Source of the DNA: Phalacrocorax aristotelis | Lineage: Eukaryota; Chordata; Aves; Suliformes; Phalacrocoracidae | Direction: 5' to 3' | Length of the DNA: 64,000 bases | Assembly: GCF_949628215.1 (NCBI RefSeq) | Contig: NC_134311.1 | Coordinates: 13,392,582 to 13,456,581, forward strand | In this document: positions 43,401 through 55,400 of the stretch, piece by piece | How the letters are laid out: each line of letters opens with the position of its first letter | How positions within the stretch are numbered: the first letter of the stretch is position 1 | Translations under genes and position numbers: made by a program | The notes under the pieces: model-generated | Seen by the model: the letters and a program-made list of their open reading frames with translations, nothing else | What the model was told of the DNA's origin: nothing | The model's database searches: none

Positions 43401-46400
43401 CATGTTGGATAATAACACAGCCTCTAAAATCATGCATAAAGTACTTAGAAAAGATTAAAATAAAAGCTACTAACATTCACATTTGTTTCTGTGACGATAA
43501 TGCCCTGACTGCATTCTCATTCCTGACACTCAGGTCCATACAAAACTGTTGCAAATCAGAACATAATAAATTTTTCTTCTCTAGGGGTAGTAGTAGTAGT
43601 GTGCAACTAATCGTGTAATGGTATTCATACTCCCACGCACTGAAATTCCCAGTCAGTTTTGATCAGGATGCAGACAAAGCCCCCAAAAGCTATAAGCCAG
43701 GCAACACTTATATAAAAACTATTCCTTGCAGTTGAGGGAGAAAGCAGGAAATCAAACCACAAAAGAAGAGAGAGAAAAATAAAATCAGTAAAGATAGATC
43801 TGCAGAGCAAAAGAGGTACTAGAGAAGTCAGAATCTTAATACACGAAAATCTTCCAAGCAGCAGAATCACAGCACGTCAAGAAGGGTACTGAGCAGGAGT
43901 CCTAACCTGGAGACCAGGTAACTTACTGAATATTTGGGTAATGCTTCAACTGAATACAAGAAAGACCAACAGTAATGTTTCTGGGTTGGGGTTTTTAAAA
44001 TATAAGAGAGTGTTGAAATACTTTCCCTGTTATAGTTGACAGACAAACAGATTAAGTTTCAAACTGGAGAGAAATTTAGACAGTATGTTCTTGAAACACC
44101 CTGAAATGAATGGAAGCTGAATGCCACCTCTAATTTCACTTCAGCCAAAATAAAATTAAAAAAAGAATAAGCAAATACAACAATATGAAAGAATTCCTTA
44201 TTGCTCCCAAACCTTCCCTTTTCTAAGTTTAGATGGGAAGAAGCTGACATCTTTCTTTTTTTACTCTTTCTCCCTCAGTCTGGATAGTAGGGAAATCTAC
44301 AGTGACAGCATCTTGAAACTATTCCAATGAAGTTCAATTACTACTTTTGAAATATGCTAAAACAGGAGTCAGTTGGAGGAAGGGAGATAACTGCTCTACC
44401 ATTGTTTCCCCTGGTAGCCCAAGAGTTTTGAAAAGCCACTTTCAGCACAGAGGTGCTCACTGAATGTTGGCCATGAAGCTTAGCATTAACTCAGTGGCAA
44501 AAGCTAGTCCGGACAAATGCTCCCCAGTAGGTCACCAATGATAGGCTCATTCTCTGCCTGGCCAAGTCATCTGGCACTGTCCAACCATCAGCCTGGGAAG
44601 AGCTGTGCCTGCAGCGGTTAACTCATCCAGGTGACTGCCAACACTTCTTTGGTACCGCAGACCGGTCTTTTCACAATCTTCTGAGCAATGCTCTTTGTTA
44701 GCTGTGGCAACAGAAGAGCGCCCTCTGTGCATGCTGCAGTGTGAGGACTTCTGAACAAGCGTCCCACAGAAGTGCAAACAGGAGTTCTAATTATCCTCCA
44801 ACAAAGCTGAAATGCTCCTTGATTCCCAAAAGCTTCCCTAACATGCATGCAGTCTTTAAAGACACAGCCACCTGGAGCCTACACCTCCCCTGGAAAAGTG
44901 GCAGCAACTCCCAGGGCAGCTGTCCTAGGCTCTGTGGTCAGAGGAGCTTCAAACATGTCCTGAGGAGCATCAAGGAGCTGCTGGACTCGTGACACATCTT
45001 GGTAACTTTCCACACATGTCAGGAGCTAAAGGGTTTTTGAAGGAAAAGGTCTTTGAAAGAAAGGTCTCTTCTGCAGATGTGGGTAATAAGGACTACCAGA
45101 CCAGTGCACTGCCCTCCCTCAATGCAGGATTATGTGAGAATTAGTTTAAGGCAATTCCCAGCTCTGCCTTTAAGGAAGAATCTGGACAGAGGGGAAGACT
45201 TGCATAGCAATGGTATTCAGTGCCTTTGGCAGGGACCTGCAGACAGCTGATCTCCAGCAGATGACTGAGAGCAATGAAACTCCACCACAACTCTTAAAGC
45301 AAGCCTCAACAGGATGTGAACAAAGAGCCACATGTGAAGGCATCACACTTGTACCTGATCATCAGGGACCTAGCTGCTAAAACAAGTGTCACATACCATC
45401 ATCAGCTAAGGAAAAACAGAACAGAATGCCTTATGCGCAGCAGACTGCAAGGCAGGTACTGGACCACAAATATTATTCTCCATGCCTTGTGTGGAGCCAC
45501 AACTATGGTTCACTGACCATGAAAAAAGGAAGATGTCAAGTGCTGGGACAGCCATCAAGTTCAGAGGTACACCTGGGACCCGCAGCTGGCCAAAAGGAGA
45601 GCGTTCCCACAGATCGACCCCTGCCCCCCTGGGTGTCAGTAGCCCCTCCAACCTGGGAGGCCACTGCTCACCCACGACAGGGAGCTGAGCCCGAGGAGCA
45701 GAAATCCTCACAGACTGACAGAAAAGTGATCTGGTGTTAGAAAGAGATTTTTCAGGGTGTTGCTCTATTTTTTCTAGGTATATGCAGGTTGAGGACTAGA
45801 AAAACATATTCTGGCTTTCCAAATGTGGTGGTTTTTCTTTTAGGTTTTTTCATATCACAATAAAGCACTGGAAATAGTCCAAATTAAGTTACTGAGTATT
45901 TCCCCTTCCCCATGTGCCTGTTTCTGACCACCAGCTAATGACTGATCTGTGCTGCATTCTATCAAAGTACAAGACATGCATTTTAATTAAAGGAAAGCAA
46001 AAAACATTACTTCAAAAAAACTTGAATATGAGTAACACAAACTCATACACTTAGCACATAGCTTAACTCCTGAAACGGAGAACCTTCTCTTCTACCTTGT
46101 AAAATAATGAAGGAAGATACTAGAAGGTGCAGCTATAACCTGGGACTCTTTCACTGAAGGTGCCCTGTGTTCGATTTTTACTTAAGAGTTGATTTAAAAA
46201 TTAAAAAAGGAAAAAGTTTAAGCCTGACATATTAAAAGAACACACCACAGTTTAAAAGACAAACCTAGTTAACATCAGAAAAGTCACACTGAAGAGGCTA
46301 TTTAAAAGGTTTGTGATTAACCTCTGTCAATAATAACAACACAACTTCATCCTCAATTAAGCCTTTGGGACACTTGTAGAATACCTAATAACAGACTGAA

Positions 46401-49400
46401 TCAAGATTCAAAATGAGTCATCCAGCAAAATCAAGCTCATCCAGATTGTTTATTTCTGTTATTTCTTATGTTGGAAGCATGAAAAACTCCGTGACTTTCA
46501 AGTATGTCTGTGCTTCACCCTCCCCCACCAACAAGCAAAATCATTAAAAAGAAAAGTAGCTCACTAAAAAAATGTGCCAACCAACAAAAGCAACATAACA
46601 CCTCCTCTCCCCCTCCACACTTTTACGGGTCACTTCAGCATATCTAGGTTGTGTAGACTTGGAGTCATGCAGTTTGTACAGTAGCAGGACTCCAGCTATA
46701 GCTTCTGCACATCAGAATGTGTGTCCCCTGCTAGTGACCAACTGCCTTCACGCAAACCAAACCTACATGTTCAGAACAGAAAGTCCAAGAACAACCCATC
46801 AGGTTGAGAAAAGCGCAACTGCAAATATTTAAGTTACGTGTATATTTTGCCTACCTTTGACTTACTTTTCTATTGTAGTCAAGTACCAAAAGAAAGGCTT
46901 TACAAGAACATAATAATCAAAATATAAATTAGAAAATACTTCAGTGGCTTAAAAAAATTCTTATTCCTAAAAAGCTGTTAAACAAACATACACTCTAGAT
47001 GGCAGCAGAACATTACCATGCTAAATGCATGATTTCCTTTCTGCACAGAAATCTTAAAAGAGCAGATGCTTCATCAAAGAGGCAAATAAAAATATCTATA
47101 TACATGATATGCCAAATAAAAACCAACATGTATATCAGCAAGTTTTTGTAGCAATGACAACACTAATCTGCTAAGCAACTTTTTGGATTTTAGGTTTTTA
47201 CTTTCTGCATACTTACTATTTAAAGAACAGTTTTCAGATTGCCCTGCACCAGTAAAAGAAGTTTCAGCATTTTGCAGTTTGCCTGTAAAAATCTCTATCC
47301 TGTCCCAGAAATAGCAAGAAGTTATAGTATTGCCACAAAAGCCAGGGAAAATTAGCAATTGTATGCTTCAGTGATTTACACTAGGTTAAACATACTCATC
47401 AATTAGTTGTATTCAACTTTGAAAGTTTTTACCTGATTCTGTTTGCAAATTTTCTGATATTCGAAAACAATGCAATTTGCTGAAGTTGCGAGAAAATAAC
47501 TGCACACAGTTTGGAGGAAGAATCATATTCCTTAATCTTCCGAAAGTACATTCTGGTGTGACAATTATGTAGCAAGCGGCATGAGCCTATAAATAGAAGC
47601 ATCAATTAAGAACTTAGTGAGACACAAAGAAAGCACATTTGTTTATAACAAAATATGTACTGGAATTGCAAAACTCATGCTAGGACATATATAAACCTTT
47701 TGTAAATCATTTTCATGAAATAAGTGACCCATTTTTCACCCTAGATTTTAATTTGTCCGATCAGTTTTTATATAGCCAATAATGGGAAGCCTTAAAATGT
47801 GAAGAAACCAAGAACTACAAACCTGCTTTATTAAAAACTAAGGGTTTTTATACAACTATGTGTAGAAATTTAAATTTTTGGTCTCAAACCCTGCATCTTC
47901 CATTCTATATGATATTTACTGGAGAAGCTGGGAAAGGTAGGCAGGTTATGCTGAATGGCTTGAAAACAGTAATATCCCCTTAAACAGCTACCTGCTTGCA
48001 GATTCAGAGATAACACTGTTTGGAGTTTTATTCCAAAACATGACTAGCTAGTTTCTGCCTTTGTACTTCTGCGAGATCTTCTGCCACTTCTGAATACATG
48101 TACCTTTGCAAGTGTGGCTGTATAGCATGTTAGACTGTTCTCAAAGACAGCCCCTTCCACTTCAGAAATCACAAATCAGATTGAAAATACAAATTTGTAT
48201 TAAAAATGCAAAACCCAAATATTTACAAGAAATTTAAATTATTCAAATACACCCAAAATACTGAATAACATCAGAGTTGAATTTTAAATTATTATTAGAG
48301 TACCTCATCTTGCATTAAGTAACAAATTAATGATTTATTACACATACTTTTCAGTTCCCACCCCATCTGGTGCTACTTTGCACTTTCATCATATTTCAGT
48401 AAGAGGTACCATTAAGTGGATGGACCAATTGTTATCTACATAGCAGACTGTGTATCAGTATATGAAAAGCTGTAGCTTTCAGGAGGATTAGTGAAGAGTA
48501 CCATCACGTTGCACAGGAATTAAACATGCATCATGTGAACATAAGAACAGAGAAACCAATGTTGACAACTTAAAAAAAGACCCCAGCCACACAGGTTAAG
48601 AACTATTCTACTCTGAAAGAGGAATAAGCATATTAGAATGGTGTGCTGATTTTGGCTGAGACGGGGTTAATTCTCCTCACTGTGGGGGGGGCGGCTACCT
48701 TTCCAGCTTCCCGCGCTCTGCCGCGTGGCGGGGGGGGCTGGGAGGGGCGGGGCCATGGCGGGGGCGGTTGACCCCGACTGGCCAATGGCAGGTTCATTCC
48801 GTACCACGTGACACCGTGACCAGTATATGGAGGGGGGGCAGTGGCAGCGGGGAGGCGCCGCTGCGTCGGGTCGGCGGGCGCGGTTCGTCCCCTCTTTCCC
48901 CTCCGTTCCCCCCTCCCCCGGGGCTTTGCGCCTCTCGTTGTTCTCCTTTACATTGCATTTCTATTGTTGTTTCTTTTAATTTTAATTATTAAACTGTTCT
49001 TATCCCAACCCACGAGCGTTACCCTTCTGATTCTCTCCCCCATCTACCGGTGGGGAGTGAGCGAGCGGCTGTGTGGGGCTGAGCTGCCGCTAAACCACGA
49101 CAGTCTTTTTGGCGCCCAACGTGGAGCTCAAGGGTTGGAGATAGTAACAGCTGCTGGTCACAGCACCATGTTGTCCTTTTTGCAGTTGGTGTTAAAGATC
49201 GGTGTTGGTTTGTTGAGTCTGCTGTGTTCTGCTGTGATTAGTAATGTTTTGCCTACAGGATTTTTTAGGCAAACACTGGTTTTCAGCTTTATCTGGTATT
49301 TGGGGTTTTTGCTGAAACCGTTACTGTACTTCGGATACCACCTTGCTGAGGCAATTAGCAATTATACCTCCTCCTCTGAGAGATTTTATATGGAGGAAAT

Positions 49401-52400
49401 ACAGAATAATACCTTGGCAACTTTCTTCTATGATGTCTGTGCCTTTGTTACAACAACCTTTTTGTATCTTGAACATCCTTGGGTGGTTAAGGTGCACTTA
49501 TTGTTAGTTTTTGGGCATGTTGTTTTGGTTTTGACTAAGCAACTTAAGAATATCACCCAGAAATCTGCCCCGAGGCTTGATAGTTACGAGTGGGAGGGCA
49601 TGTGGGATAGCATGGGCAAATACCTAGGGCAGTGGGCACCCCTGGTGTTTTGGAGTTTCCGCCCCGAACAAGTGCAGAATCCTAAAAAACTAGTAGAATA
49701 TTTGGAGAAAGTATGTTGTTACGCTGGGAGCTCCAGAGAGACACAGATCACTGCAACATGCTGGGGTCTGGCCCATGCATACCGAGCCCTGCTCAACAGT
49801 ATTCAGTGCCCCCAGGGGGAAGAGAATGTCTCTGGATTGAAATGCAAAGTGACTGGCACTGTAGACAATCCAGCCCTGACAACAGGCACTGCAGCCACTC
49901 AAACCCCCACAACAAGTACCGGAGCTAGCTCAGAAAATAAACCCGTACCAGTATCAGTTGCCCCCATACACAAGACGAAATACTGGAAGCGGACATCAAC
50001 TCGTTTAGAACGGGATGATGAAGAACCAGGGCCATCGCGGGGAGAGGAGGGAGAAGTAATAAATGAAATAGAGACCACCCGATCCCTGTCCTTAAGCGAG
50101 TTGCGAGATATGCGAAAAGATTATAGCCGTCATTCAGGTGAGCACATTGTCACCTGGCTGCTCCGATGCTGGGATAATGGGGTCAGTAGCCTGGAACTAG
50201 AGGGAAAAGAAGCCAAACAATTGGGATCCCTTTCTGGGGAAGGGGGCATTGACAAAGCAATTGGAAAAAAAACACAAGCCCTCAGCCTCTGGAGGCGACT
50301 CCTGTCCAGAGTGAAGGAAAGGTATCCCTTTAAAGATGATGTTACATATCGCCCAGGAAAATGGACAACTATGGAGAAAGACATCCAGTATCTAAGGGAA
50401 TTAGCTGTGTTTGAGGTGATTTATGGTGACCTAGACGATCAACGGTCATCCAAAGATCCAGATGAAGCTGAGTGCACACGACCCATGTGGCGGAAGTTTG
50501 TACAGAGCGCACCATCTTCGCATGCAAACTCATCGGCAGTAATGTCCTGAAGAGATGACGAGGCACCAACACTGGCAGAGGTGATTGATAGACTTCGGGA
50601 TTATGACACAAATATCTCTTCCTTGCTCGTCTCTGCTGTGGAGAAACTATCCCAAGAGGTCCAGCAACTCAAAGAAGATCTGTCCTACTCCCCACCTCGA
50701 CAGAGCAGTGTCTCAGCTGTTAGGAATAAGCGTCCTTTGGCTCAAAGAACGGGATACACACCACGGGCCACCCTATGGTTCTACCTGCGTGACCACAGAG
50801 AGGACATGATGAGGTGAGATGGCAAGCCTACTTCGACCCTACAGGCACGAGTACATGAACTGCAAGGAAGAACAGTCACTCAGGGAGGCTCTTCCAGGAA
50901 AGCTGCTGCTCCAGTTTCTAGTGAGCAGGTCCCCAGACAGAGGAGTAGAAGCACAGATTTTATTTCTAAGTGTAACAGAGGGACTCCTGATTCACATTTA
51001 CAGGAAGTGAGTTGCGAATGCCATGATCAGGACTAGAGGGGCCCTGCCTCCAGCCAGGTGGAGGAAAGGGATAACCGGGCTTACTGGACTGTGTGGATCC
51101 GATGGCCTGGCACGTCCGACCCACAGGAGTATAAAGCTTTAGTGGACACCGGCGCACAGTGCACCTTAATGCCATCAAACTATACAGGGGCAGAACCCAT
51201 CAGCATTGCTGGAGTGACGGGGGATCCCAAGAGCTAACTGTATTGGAGGCCGAAGTGAGCCTAACTGGGAATGAGTGGCAGAAGCACCCCATTGTGACTG
51301 GCCCAGAGGCTCCTTCCATCCTTGGCATAGACTACCTCAGGAGAGGGTATTTCAAGGACCCAAAAGGTTACAAGTGGGCTTTTGGTGTAGCTGCCTTGGA
51401 GATGAAGGAAGCTGAACAGCTGTCTACCTTGCCTGGTCTCTTGAAGGACCCTTCTGTTGTGGGGTTGCTGAAGGTCGAAGAACAACAGGTGCCGATCGCC
51501 ACCACAACAGTGCACCGGCGGCAGTATCACACCAACAGAGACTCTCTGATCCCCATCCATAAACTCATTCACCAACTGAGGAGCCAAGGAGTCATCAGTA
51601 AGACCCACTCACCCTTTAACAGTCCCATATGGCCAGTGCAGAAGTCTAATGGAGAGTGGAGACTAACAGTAGACTATCGTGGCCTGAATGAAGTCACTCC
51701 ACCATTGAGTGCTGCTGTGCCAGACATGCTAGAACTTCAATACGAGCTGGAGTCAAAGGCAGCCAGGTGGTATGCCACAACTGATATCGCTAATGTATTC
51801 TCAATCCCTCTGGCAGCAGAGTGCAGGCCACAGTTTGCTTTCACATGGAGGGGTGTCCAGTACACCTGGAATCGACTGCCCCAGGGGTGGAAACACAGTC
51901 CTACCATTTGCCATGGACTGATCCATACTGCACTGGAACAAGGTGAAGCTCCCGAACACCTGCAATACGTTGATGACATCATTGTGTGGGGCAACACAGC
52001 GGAAGAAGTTTTTGAGAAAGGAGAGAAAATAGTCCAAATCCTTCTGAAAGCTGGTTTTGCCATAAAACAAAGTAAGGTGAAGGGACCCACACAAGAAATC
52101 CAGTTCTTGTGATTCAAATGGCAAGATGGTCGTCGTCAGATCCCCATGGATGTGATCAACAAAATAGCAGCCATGTCTCCACCAACCAGCAAAAAGGAAA
52201 CACAAGCTTTCTTGGGCGTTGTGGGTTTTTGGAGAATGCATATTCCAAATTAGTGTCTGATCGTAAGCCCTCTCTATCAAGTGACCCGGAAGAAGAATGA
52301 TTTCAAATGGGGGTCTGAGCAATGACAAGCCTTTGAAGAGATTAAATGAGAAATAGTCCATGCAGTAGCTCTTGGGCCAGTCTGGGCAGGACAAGATGTA

Positions 52401-55400
52401 AAAAATGTGCTCTACACTGCAGCCGGGGAGAATGGCCCTACCTGGAGCCTCTGACAGAAAGCACATGGAGAGACCCTGGGTCGACCCCTGGGGTTTTGGA
52501 GTTGGGGATACAGAGGGTCCGAAGCCCGCTATACTCCAACTGAAAAAAGAGATATTGGCAGCATATGAAGGGTTCGAGCTGCTTCAGAAGCGGTTGGTAC
52601 TGAAGCACAGCTGCTCCTGGCACCCCGACTGCCAGTGCTGGGCTGGATGTTCAAAGGAAACATCCCCTCTACACACCATGCAACTGATGCTACGTGGAGT
52701 AAATGGGTTGCACTGATCACCCAGCGGGCTCGAGTAGGAAACCCCAGTCGCCCAGGAATCTTGGAAGTGATTATGGACTGGCCAGAAGGCAAAGATTTTG
52801 GATTATCAGCAGAGGAGGAGGTGACACGTGCTGAAGAAGCCCCACTGTATAACAAACTGCCAGAAGATGAGAAGCAATATGCCCTGTTCACTGATGGGTC
52901 CTGTCGCCTTGTGGGAAAGCACCGGAGATGGAAGGCTGCTGTATGGAGTCCTACACGACAAGTAGCAGAAACTGCTGAAGGAGAAGGTGAATCGAGCCAG
53001 TTTGCAGAGGTAAAGGCCATCCAGCTGGCCTCAGACATTGCTGAACGGGAAAAGTGGCCAGTGCTCTATCTCTGTACTGACTCCTGGATGGTGGCAAATG
53101 CCTTGTGGGGCTGGTTACAGCAGTGGAAGCAGAGCAACTGGCAGCGCAGAGGCAAACCCATCTGGGCTGCCGCACTGTGGCAAGATATTGCTGCCCGGGG
53201 AGAGAACCTGGTTGTAAAGGTACGGCATGTGGATGCTCACGTCCCCAAGAGTCGGGCCACTGAAGAACATCGAAACAACCAGCAGGTGGATCAGGCTGCC
53301 AAGATTGAAGTGACAGAGGTGGATCTGGACTGGCAGCATAAGGGTGAACTATTTCTAGCTCGGTGGGCCCATGACACCTCAGGCCATCAAGGGAGAGATG
53401 CAACATACAGGTGGGCTCGTGATCGAGGGGTGGACTTGACCATGGATGTTGTTGCACAGGTTATCCACGAATGTGACACATGTGCTGCAGTCAAGCAAGC
53501 GAAGTGGGTAAAGCCTCTGTGGTATGGGGGAACGATGGCTGAAATATAAATATGGGGAGGCCTGGCAAATTGGCTGTATCACACTCCCACAGAACCATCA
53601 AGGCAAGCGCCATGTGCTTACAATGGTAGAAACAACGACTGGCTGGCTGGAAACATATCCTCTCCCCCACGCCACTGCCCGGAACACTATCCTGGGTCTT
53701 GAGAAAAAAGTCCTGTGGCGACATGGCACCCCAGAGAGAACTGAGTCAGACAGTGGGACTCATTTCCGAAATAGCCTCGTAGACACCTGGGCCAAAGAGC
53801 ACGGCATTGAGTGGGTGTATCACATCCCCTATCACGCACCAGCCTCTGGGAAAATTGAACGGTACAATGGACTGTTAAAAACTACACTGAGAGCAATGGG
53901 GGGGTGGGACATTCAAGCACTGGGATACACATTTAGCAAAAGCCACGTGGTTAGTCAACATGAGGGGATCTGCCAACCGAGCTGGCCCTGCCCAGTCAGA
54001 AATCCTACATACTGTGGAAGGGGATAGAGTCCCTGTAGTGCACACAAAAAGTATGCTGGGCAAAACAGTCTGGGTTCTTCCTGCCTCTGGCAAAGGCAAA
54101 CCCATTCGTGGGATTGCTTTTGCTCGAGGACCTGGGTGCACTTGGTGGGTGATGCGGGAGGATGGAGAAATCCAATGTGTGCCTCAAGGGGATTTGATTT
54201 TGGGTGAAAACAGTCAATGAACTGAATGGCACAATGTGAACTGCTGTATAATGCTGTGTGTCACCTCTGTGTTGTATCAATGATATCAGAGTACGAGCCT
54301 CCCAACCCATGGAAGATCAACTATGAAACAAGCCGTGCAGCAGTGATGGAACGATGACTGACTCGGTATGCAGCAACCCAACGCCACACACCATCTCTCC
54401 CACCCGGAAAGACTGATACAACAGATGGAGCCCAGAGTCATGGACTGGGTGAACTCAATGGACATTTTAATGGACATTTTGCAGGGAAGGTCCATGAACT
54501 AAGGGAATGATGTCTGTGTATTATGTTAAAGGATGGGAAGGGGAGGGATGGTGGTTGGTACGGTTGTATTGCATCATATGGGACCTGGGCATGGTGTAAA
54601 TGGTATGGAATAAGGGGTGGAGAATGTGCTGGTTTTGGCTGAGAAGGGGTTAGTTCTCCTCACTGTGGGGGTCGGCTACCTTTCCAGCTTCCCGCGCTCT
54701 GCCGCGTGGCGGGGGGGGCTGGGAGGGGCAGGGCCATGGTGGGGGCGGCTGACCCCGACTGGCCAATGGCAGGTTCATTCCGTACCACGTGACACCATGA
54801 CCAGTATATGGAGGGGGGGGCAGTGGCGGCGCGGCGTCGGCGCGGCGTTGGGTTTGCGGGCGGCGAGCGGCTGCGGCGCGTGCGGTTTGTTCCGGCGGTT
54901 CGTTCCCCCTCTCCCCTCCCTTCCCCCCTTCCCCCGGGGCTTTGCGCCTCTCGTTGTTCCCCTTTACATTGCATTTCTGTTGTTGTTTCTTTTAATTTTA
55001 ATTATTAAACTGTTCTTATCCCAACCCACGAGCGTTACCCTTCTGATTCTCTCCCCCATCTACCGGTGGGGAGTGAGCGAGCGGCTGTGTGGGGCTGAGC
55101 TGCCGCTAAACCACGACAAATGGTCTTTCTCCTTGCAAAATTCATGTCATTTGAAAGAAATTCCCATTTCACACAGGAAAAGTAACTGCAGGCTTCTAAG
55201 CAGAAATCTATAATGATTAGTCCCTGTTAAATTTAAACTCCATTGGCTTTACATAAAGTTTAACTATGATTTTGAGAATTGCTCATTTTAATGGGGGGGG
55301 GGGGAATTTAAAAAATCAGATTTTCTACCTAACTTTATATAAATGTATATATAAGTGTACAAAGGAAGTATATTTATAAAGTGCATATAAAGTATATTTA

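Larger units (their letters stand above)
48642..55118 (+). mobile_element. ERVL-like endogenous retrovirus, LTR-gag-pro-pol-LTR, no env
   Basis: This is a 6477-bp provirus inserted antisense in a DGKQ intron. Both LTRs begin TGTGCTG and end CACGACA, and are flanked by a perfect 5-bp duplication AATGG (48637-48641 and 55119-55123). A primer binding site follows the 5' LTR, and a polypurine tract abuts the 3' LTR. The internal part has a gag-like open frame, a protease with a DTG active site, a reverse transcriptase with YVDD, an RNase H and an integrase. No envelope frame lies between integrase and 3' LTR. The env-less layout and pol wording suggest a class III (ERVL-related) avian element. 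This placement is inference without a search. pol carries several stops and frameshifts. By eye the alignable LTR parts differ at roughly ten positions in about 400. Confidence 0.95.

Noticed and set aside
48841..49167. Gag frame extended upstream into the 5' LTR
   Set aside because: There is no ATG in this part; it starts only from a GTG. The primer site and LTR end lie inside it, so translation should begin at 49168.
53960..54625. Search for an env gene between integrase and 3' LTR
   Set aside because: Only the integrase C-terminus and about 400 nt without a long frame are present. There is no room or motif for an envelope.
54660..54974. Minus-strand 104-codon frame inside the 3' LTR
   Set aside because: It is a product of the GC-rich LTR core (Arg/Pro/Gly-rich), lies opposite to the promoter, and the two LTR cores differ.
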